Below are positions 54,687-64,000 of a stretch of 64,000 nt of DNA, in pieces. Numbering within the stretch: the first letter of the stretch is position 1; each line of letters begins with the position of its first letter. The stretch covers positions 744,001-808,000 of the forward strand of contig JAHDYR010000007.1 in NCBI GenBank assembly GCA_019828565.1. Direction: 5' to 3'. The DNA is from Carpediemonas membranifera (taxonomy: Eukaryota; Fornicata). Under the pieces are notes generated by a model, which was not told the origin of the DNA, ran no database searches, and was given only the letters and a program-made list of their open reading frames with translations. A program made the translations under genes and the position numbers.

Positions 54687-57600
54687 ATGGAAATCCACTG
54701 CGATCCTAAGGACGTAATCGCCAACCTGCTTATACAAGCAAATGACGATGATGCGGATGTCAGAGCGACGATTCGTAGCGTCATTGTGGAGCTTGCTGCC
54801 AAACAAGCTGATTCCATCATCGAACATGCGATAGAGTATGTTATACAAGCTATTCATCCGTTTCTTACCCCAGGTTCATTCCCATGAAGCTTACGACGAA
54901 GCACCGCGTCCTCATCATGGACATCCTCGCCTCTGTGTCGGATGCCCATCACGACAAGGTCTCCGATTCCCTGGCCAACAAGGCCATCGAGTTCGCCGTG
55001 AACATCGTAGCCACCAACCCCAGAGAGGTCAACACCGACTTCTCTCTTGCCGTCTCGCGCTTCCTCCTACCCTTTGCCCGCTCGGTTCCAGCCCTCCTCT
55101 TCGCCTCCCTGACACGCCACGTGTCGCCCCAGGCCCTGCCCCACTACCATATCCTCCTCTCCCTCTCAGACCTGGCAGACGCCAACCCCAAGTTCATTGT
55201 CCAGCACGCCAAGACGCTGCTCACCCAGCTGTTGTCTGTTACGGGCAAGGTCACGAAGGACCAGATCAGATACGCTGTATCTAGACTCCTCGGCCGTCTA
55301 TTCAACTCGATCATGACTCACGGCGAGTCGGCGGGCGTGTCACCCGAGATGGTCGGGGCCGACGCCAAGGCAATCTTCGACCTGCACATCGGCGACGAGG
55401 CCCGCAAGCTCAAGGGGTGGCTGCAGCTCAAAGACAGCCTCGTTCGCACCGAGGCGTGCCTGACGATCGGCTCTCTTGCAGGCCTGCTCGACACGATCAC
55501 GTTATCTTCTCACATCGAGAACCTCATCGCGATCTTCATGAAGCTTCACGCCAAGGAGAAGAACTCTGCCGTCGTCTCCCTCGGGTTGTCCAGACTCATG
55601 GCTGCTGCAGAGGCCGCGGGCGTGCTTCCCGAGGCGCTCGCCACTAACACCGTCCTCGCCCTCCTACCTTCGGTGTACGCGGCCAGCGAGGAGGACAAGC
55701 GCGACGCCTCCTACGTCGCTGCGATCATCGTTCACTGCGCTAAGGCCCACCTCGACTCCGTGCTCCTGCTCCTCCTCAAGCAGCTCGATGCGGCCTCGTC
55801 CCAGCGCCCAGCGGTGCTTGCAGCCATCCAGGCCCTCGTGCTGAAGATGGACGAGCAGCTTGCTAGCAAGAAGGAGCTCATTGTCAACGGCCTGGAGGTT
55901 GTGACGCTGGACACCGATATCCTCGTCCGCAAGGCCTTCGTCGACCTCGTGGATGCACTCGCGCCTCGTGGATACCTCGAGTACGGCAGCGGCGTTGCCC
56001 TGACCCGTTTCCTCATTACCCAGTGCTCGATTGCGGACGAGAACATCGCGTCGTACGAGGAGATGATGAGAAAGAAGCGCACCACCCTCCCTTTCAGCAT
56101 CACCGACCTCCGCCAGCATGCCCGCGAGACGCTCGCCCACGCTGCCGCTGACCCCGCTCTCCGCAAGATCTTCTGGCCCCAGCTCTTCGCGTTCATCCCC
56201 AACCCCCGCGCCCGCGCCGGCCTGCCCACTCTCTGCTCCGCCCTCACAGCCGTCGCCGAGGCGAAGCTCGAGGACGGGGAGGAGCTGTATCCCCAGACAG
56301 TCTACATGGACATGCCCAAGCCGACCGAGCTTCTCGTGCCTTTGCTGGTCGCCATGCGCGACCCATTTGGCGGCGATGAAGGCAACCTTGGCGCCCGCGT
56401 GATGCCTCTTCTTCGCCACCTCGGTCCGTTCATCCACGAGAAGCTCCAGACGGCCTTCGCCGAGGTCATGGAGCAGGCCGAGGACGCCCTCGTGCCTGAT
56501 GTCAAGCCCGACGTCTGGCGTGAGACGGTGCACTCGGTCCTCAAACGAATGATTCAGATGGTCGGTGACGACGTCTGGCTCGTGGAGCTCGGCAAGGCGT
56601 TCCTTGCGGCCCTGCAGCAGCAACACAGCAACGAGTACCGCGCCTTCGTCATGGAGATCATTGGCGTCATCGTGAGCTGCTCACAGCAAAAGACGTTCAC
56701 GACCGCCGCCCTCGCTAACGTGATGAACGCCGTCGACGACACTGTCGACGTCCTGGGCGATGCCGTCGCCTACGCATTTGGCCAGGCTGCTCCCGTCCAC
56801 CTGGACACCACCCTCGTCGAGATCAAGAAGAAGTACTCGTCAATCGACCTCAGCCCGAAGAAGAAGAGCAAGAAGAAGGCCCAGGGCCCCGCTAATGAGC
56901 CCATCGTCCGGACAATCGTGCTATGTCTTAGATCAGTGCTCGCTGCGGCCCAGGGTGGGTCCCTCGCCTCGTATCTCGACCTGCACGTCATCGAGAAGCT
57001 CATCGTTTTCCTCGAGCAGGAGTGGCCCGAGGAGATCACCGTGGCCCTGTTGGAGGCCGTATACCAGCTGTCCGAGGCCGCCTTCCCTGATAGAATCAAG
57101 GCACAGTACACGTTCTCCAAGAGAGACACCATCGTACAGCTGGTGATGGGCATCATCGTGCCGGGCTTCCCCTCGCCCAGGGCCGGGGCCATCGCGTCTG
57201 TGCCCCCTGCCATTCGTCTCGAGGGCATCAGGGCCATAAGGAGCCTTATTCTGCACCGGAAGGTCGACGCAGAGACTGAGCAGAACCTCATCTCCTGCGT
57301 GCTTCGGTTCCTCAACATCCCAGCCACCCAGGCCGACGCGGCCGTCATCGCCGAGGAGGTCCAGCGCATCGTCATCAGCACACTCAACCTCGACCCCTCG
57401 CCTGGCACCCTCATCCGCGTCATAGGCAAGGTCATCCCGTACCTCCACGGGTCAAACCACCCCGCCACTCGTAAGTACGCCTTAGGCGTAATCAACAGAT
57501 TGGCCAAGGCCTTCCGTGATCGGCTTCGTGAGGATACTGTTGGTGAGGACGCGCCGCTCAAGATGGACCTTTCTGACGACATCAGCGCCCTCTGCCCCGT

Positions 57601-59566
57601 GCTGGCCGCCTGCATCGCCCAGACCGGCGACAAGGACGACGTGGAGATCCGCCGAACCGCCCTCGAGAACGTCGGCCTCGTGCTTTATTTGATGCATGTA
57701 ATCGTCAAGGTCCGCGACGCCCGCCGGACCAACGAAAGTATGGAGGGCGTCCTGGCCGGCCAGGAGGGCTTGGCGAACATGGGAGAGGTGATCAAGGAGG
57801 CCGAAGAGATCAGCACGCTCATCGCGGCCCTCACTGACCTCGGCGGCGTCATCCTCGTCACGGTAGAGCAGGATTACCACTCCATGATCGCTGCTGACCT
57901 CGTTGCCCACTTCTCTGACCCCCTTTCTTCCGTGGGCCAGTCCTGCGCCATCATCATCAACGTCCTGCTGCAAGTCGGCGAAATCTCCTTCTATGGCGAC
58001 GCCGGCATCCAGCTCATGGAGCGTCTCGTCGCTTCGCTGCCCATGGTCGCAGACACCCGCGTCCGTTCCAGGGCCTTAAAGTGCGTGCAGACTTTCGCCC
58101 TCCGCAACCACACCGCCATGATCGACCTCCTCCTGGCCCAGCAGACGGACGCTACCCACGTCGCCGAGATCTCCCGCACGCTCTTTGTCGAGCCAACCCT
58201 TGCGGAGAAGTCGTTCCCACCGGTCATTAGGACGCTCGTACGCTCGAGCGAGGCTATGGTTGAGGACTCTAACGGCCAGCTCACAGCCTCCAAGAGCGCT
58301 GACACCGCGGCGTTCGTGCTCACCTCTGCGATGGACCTGCGCACGGAGGATTTCATGGCGCATGTCTCGCAGCAGCTCCCCAACATACTGGCGGCCGCCA
58401 TCCTCAGACTCGGGGCCGTCCGTAACGACCCTTCTGCCACATTCCGCGCGGTGTCGCTCATCGAAGCCTGTTTCGCGGTCAGAGATTCAGTCAAATCTGA
58501 TTTCGATAAGATTCACCCCAGATTCGCTAGTATGTCAATCCGCGATACCATCAACGACAACCTCGCGGACGGCCTGACCACGGTCATCGAGCTGCTCGTC
58601 GAAAACGACGACGTGCTGCTCAAGGCGCTCTTCACGTCACTAACGCCCCACCTCGGCTCCACAATTGTCGGGCAGCGCCTGGCCGCCGTCATCTCAGTGG
58701 GCAAGATGCTGGCATATGCAGGCGAGGAGACGAACCACATCCTCAACGCGCTGCTCTCCCGGTCTACCGACAACAACAACGAGATCCGTCTCCGTGTGGT
58801 CGAAGGGCTCGGCAACCTCGTCTTCGTCGAATCAGCCACCGTTGACTCCTTCGCCTCGCCCGTCATCAACGCGCTCCTGAGCTCGATCACCCCTGACGCC
58901 CCCGAGGACAACATCCTCGCTGCCCTTGGTTCCCTCAGCTCCGTCGTGGACAAGGTCACTGTGCAGTCTATCGCCCCCATGCTTGTCAACATATGGCACC
59001 AGGCGAAGGCCCTCATCCGCCGTCAGAAGCCCGACCTCAAGGTTGCTGTGCTCGACATGATGACGATGATGAGCTCGAAGTTCGGCGACAATGAGGCTAC
59101 GCTGGACAACTACACGACCCAGTGCGAGGAGACTGTCGCCTACTGGACGATGATGCTGGTCGACCCCAACCCTCGGGTCATGCTCGCCTCCCGCCGCTGC
59201 ATGCGCATGTCCATCTCCTACTGGGCGTCTGAGGACTTTACCGCGCTCGTGGAGGAGCGTTCATTCGACCCTGACGCCGCTATGGACACGGTCGACACGC
59301 TCGCTCGCATTGCCCTCATCGTGGCGGACTCGGCCCCGGCCCTGCTCTCGACCTTCGCCGAGGTTGCCGCCTCTAACCTTCGTTCGGAGACGCCGCAGTA
59401 CCGTGAGGCCGCTGCTGTGCTCCTGGGCCACGTCTCTTCGTTCATGCCCGGTGCCGAGCGGGACAAGATGGGCTACTCGTCGATGCTGCTCAGCCTGCTG
59501 AGGGACCCCGTCCCCAGCGTGAGGGAGAGCGCCGTGCGGATGTTCGCCCTCGAGATGAGGGATTAG
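54687..59566 (+). CDS. MROH1: MROH1-like giant HEAT-repeat protein, two exons
   Basis: Exons 54687..54835 and 54874..59566 give 1613 aa of HEAT-type helical repeats throughout. The N-third matches maestro heat-like repeat family member 1 at several points: DDDADVRATIRSVIVELA, ALPHYHILLSLSDLADANP, then KKELIVNGLEVVTLDTD followed by PRGYLEYGSG and FLITQCSI, and RKIFWPQLFAFIPNPRARAG. Length is near that of animal MROH1 (~1640 aa). A Lys-rich patch (PKKKSKKKAQG) lies near residue ~680. MROH1 is widespread in eukaryotes but poorly understood (reported links to lysosomes). It is cytosolic by lack of TM or signal sequence. Possible extra upstream exon noted separately. Confidence 0.8.
54836..54873 (+). 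other. 38-nt intron of the MROH1-like gene
   Basis: Starts GTATGT and ends TTTCTTACCCCAG; splicing restores a Glu codon (GA|G) and joins the two HEAT-repeat frames. Confidence 0.82.
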
Positions 59567-59669
59567 GAGACTTATAAAGTTTGATCATGGGGCAGAGTCG
59601 GATGGATCCGGTGAAGCTCAACCTGACAATGCTCAAAAGCGTAGTGTAGCTCGGTAACGGGACCAGATC

Positions 59670-60317
59670 GTGACCGGGGCATGGGCTGGGCATGACATGA
59701 CGCTCCTGCTCACCCCTATGGATCTGGCCTTGACCGGGGGTAGCCAGACGTGGTTCGTGGGGTCGGTCGACGTGGATGGGTCGACGGATGATTATCTCCC
59801 TGTACCCTTGCCCAAAGGCTTTGTGCCAGATCATATCATGATTGAACCGGAGTTGTTTATCGCGTTTAGTTGTCACAAACAGCTGATTACTGGTTCAAAC
59901 GAGGGTGGTCGTCTTGGGTTAGGCCATCGAGAGTCAATTGCATATTTTGTAGAAACACTTGTCTGGGTCAAATTTGTCAGTTCAGTCAACTTTGAAGGAA
60001 TTGGATTCAACATATACAGAGCGGCAAGTCACTCCTGCTTTGCGGTCGAGTCCCTCCTTACATGTGGAAGACGGGCCTCCTCCCCGAATCCAGTCGGGAG
60101 TTCGGCCAAGCGTTAGCATACCTAACACGCCTCATGTTTGTTTGCTTCTCTCGTCGTCGCTGTCTTCTTCAACGAGGTCGGCGTATGGGTGAGCCGGGGC
60201 TGCTCCACAGTCTGTTTCATGCCCGAGTTCGACTGTCAGCTCGTGACAGTCCCCTTTGAGATAGTCAGGGTCGAGTATGGACTCGACCGGCCAGTGGTTC
60301 AAGGTGGGGCTGGGTAG
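59670..60317 (+). pseudogene. RCC1-like family fragment, C-terminal half, decayed
   Basis: Matches the 10471..12105 protein from its mid-propeller: GHDMTLLLTPMDLALTGGS, VPLPKGFVPDHI, CHKQLITGSNEGGRLGLGHR, then after loss of frame near 60050-60160, FFNEVGVWVSRGCSTVCFMP and LVTVPFEIVRVEYG up to TAG 60315..60317. The N-terminal domain is absent and the middle is scrambled. It starts about 100 bp after the MROH1 stop. Confidence 0.72.
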
Positions 60318-60520
60318 TCTGGAGCACATAGCTCGAGACACGGCCAGTGGCATTCCCCGTTGTTACCGTGGATGTTGAGTGCGAGGTAGATAAACGTTGG
60401 TGCGTGGTGGCAGTTCTGCTGCATGCTTTCCCGGGCTCTGGCAGGTCGACCTCTGAACCTCAACCATGCAATTCACCCTAATGTTCTAATTTATGTACAC
60501 TTAGCATGTATCCCGATGAA

Positions 60521-61795
60521 TTACATAAACCCCGGGCTATGAATGGTCGGAATCGACCCGATCCCCGCGGTCATGAAGTCCCGCCGCACATCAAGCTGGG
60601 GACCCTGGTGCTGGTCCCAGATGGACCCCAGCCCCGTGGAGAACAGCATGGCGCTGCCCATCCCCTGCTCCGACGGCAGGGTGAACATCCTCTGCCCCGT
60701 CGCAAGGACACCGGCGACATGGCCGCGGGGGTCCTGGTTGGGCGGGGGCACCATGAGGCGGACGGGGGCGATGTCCGAGGCCAGCGTGCTCGGGGGCATG
60801 GCGATCACAGCGGGGCCGGGCCCGTGGCCGGGGAGGGCGGCGTGCTGGGGCTGGGCGTGGGAGGAGGCATCGTTGGCGACCTGAGGGGCCTGGCTGGGGA
60901 TATCCTGCTCGACGGCCTGGGAGATCGTCTGTGTGACCTTCGCCTTGGGCTCCCTGGGAAGCACGGCGTGGTTGTGCGGCCCCTGATACGTTACGGTGCT
61001 CTCGCCCTCGCCGCCCGCCGCGGGACGCTGGATGAGCCGCTTGGCGCTGCAGTTAGCAGTGGCACAGCGGTAGTATGACTTCTGGATAGTAGAGGCCTTG
61101 ACCACCTTTGACCCGTACTTCTTCCAAGCGAACGAGTCGTCTGTGATGTCGATGGAGGAGGAATTGGCCACGACCACCAGACGCTTCTCTGAGCTGGCCT
61201 TGCCCGGTTCTGTGGCCTCGTCGTCCCACTCGCCGAGGAACTTGCTCTCCTCCCGGACAACGGCGAGGAACTCCTCCTGGGTCGTGACCTCGACGCGGCG
61301 GACCTGGGGAGGCACGTGGCTGTGGGTGCCGCGGTAGGTGTTGACGATCTTGCCGTCTGTGCTGCGGGAGATCTGGCGCTTGACGGGGCATCCGGGGTGG
61401 GCGCACTTGTAGTAGCATGTGGGATAGGGAGACGAGCGGCTGAACTTCTGGCCGTACTTGCGGTAGTGGTAGCCATCGGCGAGGACCTCAGCGGAGTAGT
61501 AAGGGCCGCGCTTGTTGCGCTGCTTTGAGTTAGTCGGTTCGCTATCTTCGTCGAGGGATCCAAGATTCTGAACGTCGGCAGAAACGGTCTTGGAACGCTG
61601 AGCACGCGTGGATTCGGTCCTCTTAGGAACTGCGGGAATGCTATCGCCGAGAGTGGGAATGGTGGTCATAACAGAGCCTTCCATGCCGTACCGCATGGCA
61701 TTGTATTGCCCGGGAATAAAGTTGGCATCAGGATGGCCATAAGAGGAAGCGGAAGATACTGGGATGGTAGAATTGAGGAATTCGAGCTCATTCAT
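60521..61795 (-). CDS. WRKY transcription factor with two WRKY domains, both with variant cores
   Basis: 424 aa from ATG 61795 (MNELEFLNSTIPVSSASSYG; the longer frame starts with GTG). WRKY-1 (~105-165): core HYRKYGQK, where the usual Trp is Tyr, then CYYKCAHPGC and THSH. WRKY-2 (~220-290): core AWKKYGSK, then YYRCATANC and PHNH. Zinc ligands C-x4-C...HxH are present in both, so both can fold; this is the plant group-I arrangement. WRKY proteins bind W-box DNA (TTGACY) through the core strand. Giardia also has a WRKY gene, supporting a fornicate host. The C-terminal ~130 residues are Pro/Gln-rich, likely activation or interaction sequence. Confidence 0.9.
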   Translation of the reverse strand: MNELEFLNSTIPVSSASSYGHPDANFIPGQYNAMRYGMEGSVMTTIPTLGDSIPAVPKRTESTRAQRSKTVSADVQNLGSLDEDSEPTNSKQRNKRGPYYSAEVLADGYHYRKYGQKFSRSSPYPTCYYKCAHPGCPVKRQISRSTDGKIVNTYRGTHSHVPPQVRRVEVTTQEEFLAVVREESKFLGEWDDEATEPGKASSEKRLVVVANSSSIDITDDSFAWKKYGSKVVKASTIQKSYYRCATANCSAKRLIQRPAAGGEGESTVTYQGPHNHAVLPREPKAKVTQTISQAVEQDIPSQAPQVANDASSHAQPQHAALPGHGPGPAVIAMPPSTLASDIAPVRLMVPPPNQDPRGHVAGVLATGQRMFTLPSEQGMGSAMLFSTGLGSIWDQHQGPQLDVRRDFMTAGIGSIPTIHSPGFM

Positions 61796-62415
61796 GACGG
61801 TAGAGCCCTTTTCTTTCAGTGGAGTCGTTCGAGTCACCAGGCGATTTTTTTCAGCCACTCAATCTTCAGCTGTCATCCAGACCGATCACAGGATTGGAAG
61901 ACGGATAACTGGTCTAGCTGCCCAATATTGGGCGGAGAGGGTCAAAGCAGCCCGAAGTATGTCTGAGATTTTTTGATCTTCGTACGCTCGGTATGGGGTT
62001 GGCACTCAATTTGCCATTTTGATGGCGATTTCAGGTCTTATGCCGCCGGCACTGTCCCCCAATATCCCCCGATTTGCACAATACTGCCCGTCTTCCACGA
62101 TTTCGAAAATTGTGATCGCGCTATTTGACATCAATACTCGGACCAACGACGGTAGATCTGGCAAGTACGGTCATCAGTTGGCTGAGAATGGCGGGGGTAA
62201 GGTAAGGGGGGTCGGATGCCTTGCGTCTCATCATCCGAGATCGGGATCGTGATCCACATCCGATGACAACATGTGGACCCCGCCTTCCTTGGACAAACGA
62301 CGGGTGTGGCTGGTGGCCGGGATATCATTGGCATATGCGGGCAACAAGACAGGGCAGTGATGGGCCAGATCGCGCAGATTTCGACTCCATCGACTCCTGG
62401 TCAAAAGACAACACG
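61796..62415. promoter_or_regulatory. Divergent spacer between WRKY and four-TM genes
   Basis: 620 bp. It must contain both promoters. No repeated element or known motif is obvious, and short frames in it look non-coding. Confidence 0.4.
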
Positions 62416-63033
62416 ATGAGCCAAACAGCAGCAATATCGAACGCAGCGAACAGTGTTATGTCTCAACTGAAGAGCATTGACGCAAAGAACCTGATCTTCG
62501 ACGTTCTTCCCATTTCCCTTGGCCCTACCACTTTCCAGCGCAAAACCAAGCTTCTTATCGCATGGGGCCTTCACTTCCTCATTTTCCTGGTAGCTGCGAT
62601 TGTTACTATCGGTACTATCTGGATTCTCCACCTTTTAGATCAGAAGCTCTCGAACTACGTGATCCGCGGCGGCTCTTTCTTCGTTTTGGTCTGGGCCGCC
62701 TTCGTCGGTGCTCATGCGTCCGCCATCTTCGTCGAGCCAATCATCTGGCGCACGTTCTTGATGCATATGATCGTCTACCTTGTCCTGATCACGCTTCTGC
62801 TGAACTGGTTCATCGTGGACATGTTTGACAGCGGCATCCCCTATACAGCTATCTTCGGGGTCATTTTCTCCGCTTTGTTCTTCATCCATGCCAGTGCCGT
62901 TGTTATTATCAGCATGCGGAAGTCGAAGAGGCCGCCGTCAGCACCAAGGGCGAGGGCCACGAAACAGACCGACGCAGAGACGCTGGGCGACCTCGATAGT
63001 GAGGGTGGGCGGTTCTTTAAGAGCGCTGTCTAG
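62416..63033 (+). CDS. Four-TM membrane protein, unrecognised
   Basis: 205 aa from ATG 62416 (MSQTAAISNAANSVMSQLKS). Four hydrophobic helices: LLIAWGLHFLIFLVAAIVTI, GGSFFVLVWAAFVGAHASAI, MIVYLVLITLLLNWFIV and FGVIFSALFFIHASAVVII. The N-terminal ~50 residues are cytosolic-like, and the C-terminal ~35 are basic then acidic. The four-helix plan recalls MARVEL-type or related vesicle membrane proteins, but no signature confirms this. Confidence 0.7.
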   Translation: MSQTAAISNAANSVMSQLKSIDAKNLIFDVLPISLGPTTFQRKTKLLIAWGLHFLIFLVAAIVTIGTIWILHLLDQKLSNYVIRGGSFFVLVWAAFVGAHASAIFVEPIIWRTFLMHMIVYLVLITLLLNWFIVDMFDSGIPYTAIFGVIFSALFFIHASAVVIISMRKSKRPPSAPRARATKQTDAETLGDLDSEGGRFFKSAV

Positions 63034-63552
63034 ACAGGTAGCCCCAACTAACCATAAACCTCGGTTTTTATCGGAATTCCGACTTCGGGGTGGTCAGAAA
63101 GTGCGCGCGAGCAGGAGGCTGTGGCGTCTTTGAACCAAGCATCACACTCTGACCCCTCTTAGACTTACTACCATGTGGACTGACGTGTGTATAGTGTCAC
63201 TCTGTCACAATCTCAGCAAATGGCCGAAGTCGGGATCAGTTGAAATGTTGTATGGGCTCGGCTTGATCATGTCTCTCTCAGACTCTAATCTAGCTTCAGC
63301 TTCTCGATCTCGACTGGTTTAGTCCGATTTGCTGAGATCTAGGTCAACCTTTGCCGATATCTTGGTAATCTAGCCGAATTATCCTATCAAACTGGTCAGA
63401 CTCGCCGATCAAAGCAGGCGGGGGCACACGGTCCGGCCTGCCATGGTTTCCAGGGTGCTAACAGATTCGGCCGGATCTGTCCGCAGAACCGCGTGAAAAA
63501 ATTCGATGCGTGCATGACGTCCCCGGCGAAAAGCTGTAATCTGGCGACCCCG
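63034..63552. other. Intergenic, nothing recognised
   Basis: About 520 bp before the kinase start; no gene, repeat or known motif seen. Confidence 0.4.
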
Positions 63553-64000
63553 ATGGGAAACAACGAGCGCCAACTGATAGATAGCTTAAGGCCAGGCGAT
63601 GTGTTCGATGATCGATTCATTGTGAAGCGCATTTTGGGCAGATCAGCAGTTGGCTCCGTTTTCTACTGTCAAGACATCCAGAACTCACAAAAACCCGTCG
63701 CTGTGAAGGCGGGATGCTCACGATTGTCCGCTATCCTTGCTCAAAACGAGGCTAAGATACTTATTCACGCTTTTTCGCACGACGTTAAGCGCGTTCCACG
63801 ACTAATCACCTGCAAACAGGAGGCCACATGCTCCTACATCGTCCAAAAGCTCCTAGGGAAGAACCTCCTCGCGGAATTGAAGGGGTCGGATGGTGGCTCG
63901 CACGTCACCCTCAAGCACTCGATCAAGATCGTACTGAGCATGAGCACATGTCTGCGGGACATTCACAGGGCGGGCATAGTACACAGAAACATCAAGGCTG
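63553..64000 (+). CDS. Protein kinase-like (CK1-like), partial; HRN in place of HRD
   Basis: ATG 63553 opens MGNNERQLIDSLRPGDVFDD and the frame runs off the right edge (149 codons visible). A kinase N-lobe follows: nucleotide loop ILGRSAVGSVFY (Gly pattern weakened), VAVKAG with the ATP-anchoring Lys, a Glu in NEAKILI as the likely aC residue, hinge region SYIVQKLLGKNLL, and CLRDIHRAGIVHRNIKA. The catalytic-loop Asp of HRD is Asn. The RAGIVHR-IK pattern is nearest to CK1/TTBK kinases. With the HRD Asp lost it may be a pseudokinase; the DFG motif is outside the window. Confidence 0.8.
   Translation, partial: MGNNERQLIDSLRPGDVFDDRFIVKRILGRSAVGSVFYCQDIQNSQKPVAVKAGCSRLSAILAQNEAKILIHAFSHDVKRVPRLITCKQEATCSYIVQKLLGKNLLAELKGSDGGSHVTLKHSIKIVLSMSTCLRDIHRAGIVHRNIKA

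Noticed and set aside
1-64000. Bacterial or viral origin of the window; CRISPR arrays, insertion sequences
   Set aside because: Spliced eukaryotic genes dominate; no regularly spaced repeats, transposase or integrase, and no viral hallmark genes were seen.

Overview
This window is eukaryotic nuclear DNA from a gene-dense, GC-rich protist. It carries eukaryote-only genes (cohesin kleisin, TRAPPC9/Trs120, DENN, Qb-SNARE, RhoGEF, CNNM, ABCA half-transporter, MROH1, WRKY). The genes are closely packed on both strands with no operon logic. The few introns are extremely short (about 28-38 nt), with 5' ends GTWYGT, GTTTGT or GCATGT and 3' ends in which a T-N-A-C branch-like motif sits directly before the AG. 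Such fused branch/acceptor sites, a WRKY factor and AGTRAA-like motifs at gene ends all recall Giardia and its free-living relatives. My best guess is a fornicate metamonad such as Carpediemonas; this is inference, not a database match.

Layout: 0-8.2 kb holds a partial Cys-rich protein, two WD-type genes, a two-intron RAD21-like kleisin and TRAPPC9. 8.3-12.1 kb has two RCC1-type propeller genes. 12.2-15.4 kb has an aldo-keto reductase (AKR) remnant, a short-chain dehydrogenase (SDR) and a class-3 lipase. 15.5-21.7 kb has an ABCA half-transporter, a third RCC1-type gene and an inverted SDR copy. 21.9-28.7 kb has a GPCR-like receptor with a bacterial-type solute-binding ectodomain, a CNNM protein, an azoreductase and an SsnA-like aminohydrolase. 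29.3-35.9 kb has two unrecognised genes, a DENN protein and a large propeller-like protein. 36.4-45.3 kb has a NIF3-type domain protein, a secreted MACPF protein, a RhoGEF-ankyrin fusion, a Qb-SNARE and an XPG/EXO1-type nuclease. 45.4-50.9 kb is a graveyard and duplication zone: RCC1-type, AKR and Aurora-kinase fragments, a second copy of the 12-kb segment with the SDR, and a second lipase. 51.2-64 kb has an armadillo/coiled-coil protein, an atypical dual-specificity phosphatase, MROH1, another RCC1-type fragment, a WRKY protein, a four-TM protein and a partial kinase.

Three themes stand out. (1) The ultrashort introns include two probable GC-AG introns, and reading frames only make sense once they are removed. 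(2) A 2.07-kb segment is present twice (12 and 47 kb), with a third, inverted ~1-kb copy at 21 kb. The SDR proteins are preserved, while mosaic identity blocks in the flanking lipases indicate gene conversion. (3) An RCC1-type family with a shared non-RCC1 N-terminal domain is present as two full genes plus three decayed or chimeric fragments, suggesting an expanding, recombining family. Membrane traffic is well represented (TRAPPC9, SNARE, DENN, RhoGEF and possibly a p115-like tether), but I see no evidence that these genes are co-regulated.
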